From: Bacteroidales bacterium UBA4353
GTDB taxonomy: Bacteria; Bacteroidota; Bacteroidia; Bacteroidales; Paludibacteraceae
Direction: 5' to 3'
Length of the DNA: 17,837 nucleotides
NCBI GenBank assembly: GCA_002394025.1
Contig: DGSV01000111.1
Span: forward strand, 1-17,837
Part shown: positions 17,301 to 17,837 of the stretch, one piece after another
How positions within the stretch are numbered: position 1 is the first letter of the stretch
Layout: each line of letters opens with the position of its first letter
Position numbers and translations under genes: made by a program
The notes under the pieces: model-generated
Seen by the model: the letters and a program-made list of their open reading frames with translations, nothing else
Database searches by the model: none
What the model was told of the DNA's origin: nothing

Positions 17301-17517
17301 CCGTGGACAAAGCGTCAATGTCAACTACGACTTCACCGAGCAACAGCGCCGCGGACTGCGTGTCGAAGTAATCGATATGACAGGCAAACAAGTCACCAAC
17401 GACATTCCTGAACTCTATCCATTGCAGGTATCCGGATTTAATGTCGATGGACTATACCTCGTACGTATCACCACCGGCACCGGAGAACACTTCCACGGAC
17501 GAGTCCTGGTTAAGTAA
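5332..17517 (+). CDS. Giant secreted modular protein: 14 FN3 + 13 choice-of-anchor J modules, T9SS type A sorting domain
   Basis: A 4061-residue exported protein resembling the gingipain/HagA cleaved-adhesin architecture, probably anchored on the cell surface or released through the type IX secretion system. ATG 5332 is chosen over the upstream in-frame GTG at 5272 because a Sec signal peptide starts there (MKESFTRFTRWLACALLTLG..., cleavage after about Ala29). FN3 modules start near residues 33, 288, 553, 830, 1079, 1329, 1619, 1871, 2172, 2475, 2571, 2856, 3144 and 3438. J modules start near 138, 375, 642, 917, 1175, 1420, 1711, 1961, 2266, 2659, 2945, 3233 and 3531. Each J module opens with a (L/I)PxxxxFE-like strand and ends with an (A/Y)ID(D/N) motif plus Cys; module 12 has AIGN instead. 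Residues 3690-3970 are five tail repeats (ICxG...GCDS), and 3979-4061 the sorting domain. J modules 6 and 8-12 are a longer class (about 200 residues, ALYISNDG, SFDWKANGES, WRNDG...PPPAAIDN). No protease or glycosidase catalytic domain is recognisable, so binding or adhesion is likely but the ligand is unknown. The first roughly 300 codons use different synonymous codons from the rest. It is monocistronic, with a strong terminator directly after. Confidence 0.93.
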   Translation: MKESFTRFTRWLACALLTLGVAMSSSLRANELCEDVTGLSLVSVSSSDAIIMWGITDTKQVKDPSFVLKVSTTSLAANAIESATDLFLDTTIPSGEILYVLEGLDVNTTYYVYMRSDCSHDYGGTGDWVSLVFKTYCEPTSQLPIQESFASNQLTDCWNKDGNVGFSNSIRSGSTGYSASFSATSTNGAYLISPPIDSDFGNLSITLKAYGASGRTLSVGVMTALGDLSSVERIASFNLSQSWTEYYVALPESYAGTTGLTIVIYAAPSDITTPIYVDDIMIFQEPCKRPSGLAVSDITTDAALLSWDESSKAHAWTISITPEGGSEQLLSANAASYSLSNLTYNTSYTVKLKAQCDNGSESDWSDPVTFVTECPQLVVPLEENFNSYPLNSANYPECWKFPGSKGVGTPSVMINIGMDKGYSATGATGDNALMFKPAAAGINLFAILPPSNNVDLTGYQVRFTYSYQDLSAGNLYFGYVTDIADTTTFHALTPALPRTAIYSAANNAGKYEYEVSLAELPQDAKALAFKYAGVSSKKAGIDNLFIEPLPPCPKPTNIKIDEVGSDQAVFSWHDSGNGNAWNVVVSLNGNEVFNQTVQDTLAVVSGLTSKTAYNYDISVTAVCAEESSVAVSKSGSFSTQCSVYAVEDFHFDFESDDEGWPTSSSAYASALDNCWSMPGASTYDRAWYRTTTKATSGTHSLMKGACYYKSNLVSPAVQINSEGYTLYMNIYRTNICEVYDYYDEYYTDLDEHVKVWISTTPDTLNATQLANISPCYEQAPAQSAEGWYEFEAPITLTGQIYVIITSDQEDSEGSPIYIDDVIIAPTPTCVKPQGVGSSEVGMTSATLTVADSDDSHTSWEVAVILGQDSIKQVFNAKTGVVAGLQSNTVYQTAVRALCGADDASRWVSGNSFRTDCGPLGTNDGYSENFDSYGSIDDLGCWQTSSRVVISSNSSYCYGGSGKCLFFNYTQEWAVMPELVFGTDKAILTFYASFESASSSGNMVVGYADPDDYENTFVPVFTINPETDVNIKNQTQYTVPFIGYDIPEGYVIVFHYDKESSTYWYGAIDQISVQKGSDCPSVKGVSIFDVTSTSATIEWNGEVSDYRVSFFSQNIPWLQLASATPVRTEDVVGDYTLALNDLEPNTTYYVSVQGVCSSDGTLSDFSRLVRLKTECEEKSVPYIESFEANDNQFSCWNVISGSAELSNNAAAGGTQSLFINGEAAILLPRLSGSLADYQLLGDFRSSSAITINLGVIIDPADASSMINLSSISIPGDGEFHSYAAYFSDLASNPQLAPFANAHYITIQVPTGNNIAVNIDNIEVSEAPQCKPATSLIVRDLADTSARITWAANGNSNFLLNIYDQHYAEGVEPVISQAVAGTSYTVEGLTPNTQYYAYVIATCEGDVQAEMSSELSVHTTPTPRQIPFSTSFENDTDNADWFFINTYDSGEQAVNRWTIGSGANNGGSQALYVTNDGTANSYDVGQRAGAWAYLVLNFTQAGNYQVNFDWICGGEGNYDYGLAFLLPTDVQMSARPDTLMLDNNVFASAGSLTAPEDDRIIILNDGARLNGSTSWQTLSESVEISQAGIYYLAFAWKDDYSTGTQPPIAIDNLSINPIVCPSVGEISINNISATSASVMWSAVEGVSGYQYVILNASQSIADVADSDLNFTTETSITFDQLSPITGYVIYVRAQNEAGVSPTWSSVAIFTSCAAMQLPYDQDFESTESLSLPLCWSVIKNPDTQSVYVSTSTSYSHESGKSLYIYSSSNSVASDYILLPDFEGSLNNVSMSLWAASSYSSDLSAQAGYMTNAADTTTFVSVSNITVNSSPTENNIVYGEVPAGATLAIKVNFFDTYTPLYIDDVEVYYAAACTRPGGISVTRESESATFSWTAGGAETSWHIDYNFNQGAVAGSLDVQQAPQFILENLTALTTYSGTFNVRAVCAEGDTSAVRQLQTTFTTRALPPSARAIPYSTGFEQDEDIAFVPNNNDNDGNEVPNQWIFGNAADAVASGSRAMYISNNAATQAYSYNISSSSVAWSTAYFNFDEPGSYALSFDWKAGGEGTSTPWDYMMVMIMPSTVQLGSSSGTAYLDEATVSYSSIPGATVIPNLQVITNGSANFFNFSSGWISFGSEFNITTPGEYQVAFMWRNDGTSGTPPPAAIDNFAISRNSCSRPTALTLSELNADNELSVSWTAGDAETQWALNYAFNAGQATEISGSQIISDNPQFTIEGFQPGNVYSGRVELKAICGEADTSSVISANKSFYIQPLPPAARDLPFATSFEAGEDNAFTLYNADAQGNVSHNHFIVGSAATAVQSGSQALYITDNDATGAHNYDTSTSSGAYAAMHFNAAAGKINIDFDWKGQGETTWDYMMAMLMPADTSIVVSSNTIKVGGQTVAYATIPTNVPGLTVFTGETSGTDRKFNVSSAWKHFSQEVDIDAAGEYKLIFFWRNDGTAGTPPPAAIDNVAITQVTCPAPKTPEISVGNNTVQVAWQPRGQETQWEVSYTLNANSANAVSGSQIVNAPNCTIEGLSMETQYSGSVALRAICAEGDTSVVVSLPSVQFTTLPDCPAPTALVTNVAAESVKLSWTPGLNETSWHVVYSIGNITGDVVINDVPELLIEGLQPLTAYSGNVSVASRCSEQQESAQLTQTLSFKTTAIPADLPFSSGFEASENAAWEFAGSSTNAFMIGDAADAVHSGSQALYISNDGSSYYYSTYSTSASWAYATLNFPVAGDYVVSFDWKANGESTYDYLKAALLPASNELSVSSSGSLQISGTVVSYASVPNIANYFALDSVSSITYKLNGSTSWNSVEKEVSITTPGVYYLAFGWVNDNSTGSQPPAAIDNVYVNKLTCQAPQINVTNITSSTAEVHFTVDTEIMSGVQLALVESGVLPADENYGVVLTQSGDSIFSNLEAGTKYDIYARGICLTGEYSRLAKVTVKPFEPSRLPFYSDFESNESIVAWDIVSGTSTNAFVIGGDANAVNGGQQALYISNDGATYQYTNTSVSASWAYATLQISEAGTYTIAFDWKADGESNYDYLKAFLLPASNEVTISSSNVLNINGSSVSYSSLPQIADYFALDSVGASTYKLNQKSSWQSVVKDIVITNPGLYSLVFGWVNDHSTGNQPPAAIDNVSVTKLSCQAPAIAVTETTSSSITVSYTFNAADMSGLQLALMPEGEEPQPSNFGPVYAASGDTIFTDLMSGIVYDIYARAICLDGEYSRMAHISTMAKEPNTIPFFSDFASAEGKAAWEFANGSFTNQWIFGEDEAGLAPGNSVGLYVSNDGSANAYSVGSAASVWTYAAISMPAGTYDLSFDWKANGEQSATGTEYDYLRALIIPDSYELSGTSDNLYIGSESLATGYSGVAAPTSAGVISLLNGESYVFSKATDWQHFDGSFDIPQSGVFKLAFAWRNDGSSGTQTPAAIGNISLTKQACGGISDFQAQNITTNSAYLSWQSEGDAESYDIVLLTGNESINSVSDGDTRINHTVDPVFAAQGLNAATGYNAYIRINCQEGTSSWKRFSFFTECDVVALPYSENFDNQVAAQQPKCWTLLNNNDVANAALVTAQTQGNALVLRGNTSTSSTGTFYTLLPEFSQQLAGAEFQFSYKMANSYSSAPSLAIGYLTDAADASSFVLIATLDNSTTLNDTVFTLPETMTSADYRLAFQYTPNSTSNYNITIDDISLRCISAVENYNDAICYGYDYQNHGFNIPASQLTAGEHNFTEYRADQGGNCEVRVNLTLNVQQAITAYYKDTVCAGQAYSGYGFEIPAANVATRTYLGTTEPSYLGCDSTTYLQLYVFIEQPEETVEICYGQSITRGDQTFNASGYYNYPTVNSRGCEVQGILHLTVTDAPIVEHQESICLGDIYVDELFTEGYAEAGIYDVEVADAETECVTVHRLNLSTIAPVYHDTLVTVTGAMLPYHFESQQEILVPENNVLNGQTFTAQYTYVSALGCDSIINVRARVDLGEGLINVNSKAITLTPNPIHRGQSVNVNYDFTEQQRRGLRVEVIDMTGKQVTNDIPELYPLQVSGFNVDGLYLVRITTGTGEHFHGRVLVK
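13300..15027 (+). repeat. Recent tandem duplication of an 864-bp J+FN3 unit inside the giant gene
   Basis: Two neighbouring units (about 13300-14163 and 14164-15027; residues about 2657-2944 and 2945-3232) each encode one long J module and one FN3 module, 288 codons apart. Protein identity is high (FALDSV, SSYKLN-like, FGWVND, STG.QPPAAIDNV) and even the DNA stays alike, for example around the PPAAIDN motif at 13852-13872 and 14716-14736. A small two-codon length difference lies near the beginning of the units. Confidence 0.8.
16399..17241 (+). repeat. Five tail repeats of about 50-60 residues before the sorting domain
   Basis: Residues about 3690-3970 of the giant protein. Each repeat has an early (I/V)C.G motif, an aromatic-rich middle and a late GC(D/E) or EC motif followed by a hydrophobic strand. 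Cys pairs are 3701/3736, 3759/3792, 3814/3842 and 3865/3896; the fifth repeat keeps only the late Cys3958. Such repeats often precede T9SS sorting domains in Bacteroidota. Confidence 0.7.
17266..17514 (+). other. T9SS type A C-terminal sorting domain of the giant protein
   Basis: Residues about 3979-4061: ITLTPNPIHRGQSVNV, then LRVEVIDMTGKQV, then the closing GLYLVRITTGTGEHFHGRVLVK region. The order PNP, D.xGK, G.Y.V.I and a final basic-hydrophobic strand is the signature of the family. It directs passage through the outer membrane and is normally cleaved by the T9SS sortase, with possible attachment to A-LPS. Confidence 0.92.
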
Positions 17518-17554
17518 CCCGACCGTAATAAATAAGTAACCCGACCGTAATAAA
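17511..17554 (+). repeat. 22-bp direct repeat spanning the stop codon of the giant gene
   Basis: Two exact back-to-back copies (17511-17532, 17533-17554) beginning TAAGTAACCCGACCG. The first copy includes the last Lys codon and the TAA stop, so the stop is duplicated 22 bases downstream. Confidence 0.95.
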
Positions 17555-17596
17555 TACAAAAGAGGATGTGCACCCTGCACATCCTCTTTTGTATTT
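17552..17596. terminator. Strong hairpin terminator after the giant gene
   Basis: A perfect 21-bp inverted repeat (17552-17572 with 17576-17596) closes a CCC loop. The core is AAAAGAGGATGTGCA / TGCACATCCTCTTTT, giving a U-run on the plus transcript; being symmetric with A-run on the other side, it could also act on the minus strand. Confidence 0.92.
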
Positions 17597-17610
17597 GTAT
17601 TTGTGTGATG

Positions 17611-17694
17611 TATTTTTGTATTTGTATTTTTGTATTTGTATTTTTGTATTTGTATTTTTGTATTTGTATTTTTGTATTTGTATTTTTGTATTTG
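17611..17694. repeat. 14-bp tandem repeat TATTTTTGTATTTG, six exact copies
   Basis: Six perfect copies in a row, followed by degenerate units to about 17720 and preceded by similar TATTTG units from 17592. It is simple-sequence DNA directly behind the terminator. The minus-strand reading frame through it (Lys/Tyr/Thr/Asn/Gln only) is not a plausible gene. Confidence 0.95.
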
Positions 17695-17720
17695 TATTTT
17701 TGTATTTTTGTGTTTGTATT

Positions 17721-17820
17721 TCTTTGCTGTGTGCGGATGCCGCTCCTCCCCGTGTCTCTGTTCGGTGCCGCGGCATATTTGCCGCGGGCTCTTTGCTGTG
17801 TGCGGATGCCACTCCTCCCC
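17721..17820. repeat. Duplicated 31-bp sequence flanking a GC-rich palindrome (intergenic repeat element)
   Basis: Copies at 17721-17751 and 17790-17820 (TCTTTGCTGTGTGCGGATGC...) differ by one base. Between them is an 8-bp inverted repeat CCGCGGCA / TGCCGCGG (17768-17775, 17780-17787). A further CTCCCC...GGGGAG hairpin (17815-17820 with 17832-17837) ends at the window edge, so the element probably continues. No gene is seen in 17518-17837. Confidence 0.8.
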
Positions 17821-17837
17821 TGTCGAAGAAAGGGGAG

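Noticed and set aside
17592..17720. Regular repeats as a possible CRISPR array
   Set aside because: The 14-bp units are contiguous with no unique spacers and there are no cas genes.
17510..17812. Minus-strand 100-codon open frame rich in Lys, Tyr, Thr, Asn, Gln
   Set aside because: It is produced entirely by the 14-bp tandem repeat, the terminator stem and the 31-bp repeats, and has no complex sequence of its own.

Overview
The window looks like a chromosomal segment of a Bacteroidota bacterium, most likely of the order Bacteroidales. Three things point there: a giant secreted protein ending in a type IX secretion (T9SS) sorting domain, promoter motifs of the Bacteroidota TTTG / TAnnTTTG type, and A/T-rich leaders without clear Shine-Dalgarno sites. 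No tRNA, rRNA, CRISPR array, transposase or phage gene is visible.

Layout. Positions 1-5078 hold six genes on the minus strand, in transcription order: a phytoene-desaturase/RetSat-like FAD oxidoreductase, a FabG-like ketoreductase, a 291-base spacer, a LolA-like periplasmic lipoprotein carrier, a small AroQ-type chorismate mutase-like protein, a TrmH/SpoU RNA 2'-O-methyltransferase, and lpxD (lipid A synthesis, cut by the left edge). Positions 5079-5331 are a divergent promoter region. Positions 5332-17517 are one plus-strand gene for a 4061-residue exported modular protein. Positions 17518-17837 are non-coding: a strong hairpin terminator, a 14-bp tandem repeat and a duplicated 31-bp palindromic-element sequence.

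How the genes may work together. The oxidoreductase, FabG-like and LolA-like genes resemble the accessory genes of aryl-polyene/flexirubin/dialkylresorcinol clusters, but no ketosynthase, acyl carrier protein or exporter gene is in the window, so that link is an inference. The LolA-like to lpxD genes are tightly packed and look like one transcription unit with a cell-envelope theme.

The giant protein is the most notable object. After a signal peptide it has 14 fibronectin type III (FN3) modules alternating with 13 choice-of-anchor J / cleaved-adhesin-like (J) modules, then five cysteine-bearing tail repeats and a T9SS type A sorting domain. The J modules fall into a short and a long class. 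Cysteines at the end of the preceding FN3 and at a Cys-Trp motif in the J module are present together or absent together in all 13 FN3-J pairs, which predicts an inter-module disulfide staple in 7 pairs and none in 6. This was found by reading the translated sequence and has not been tested structurally.
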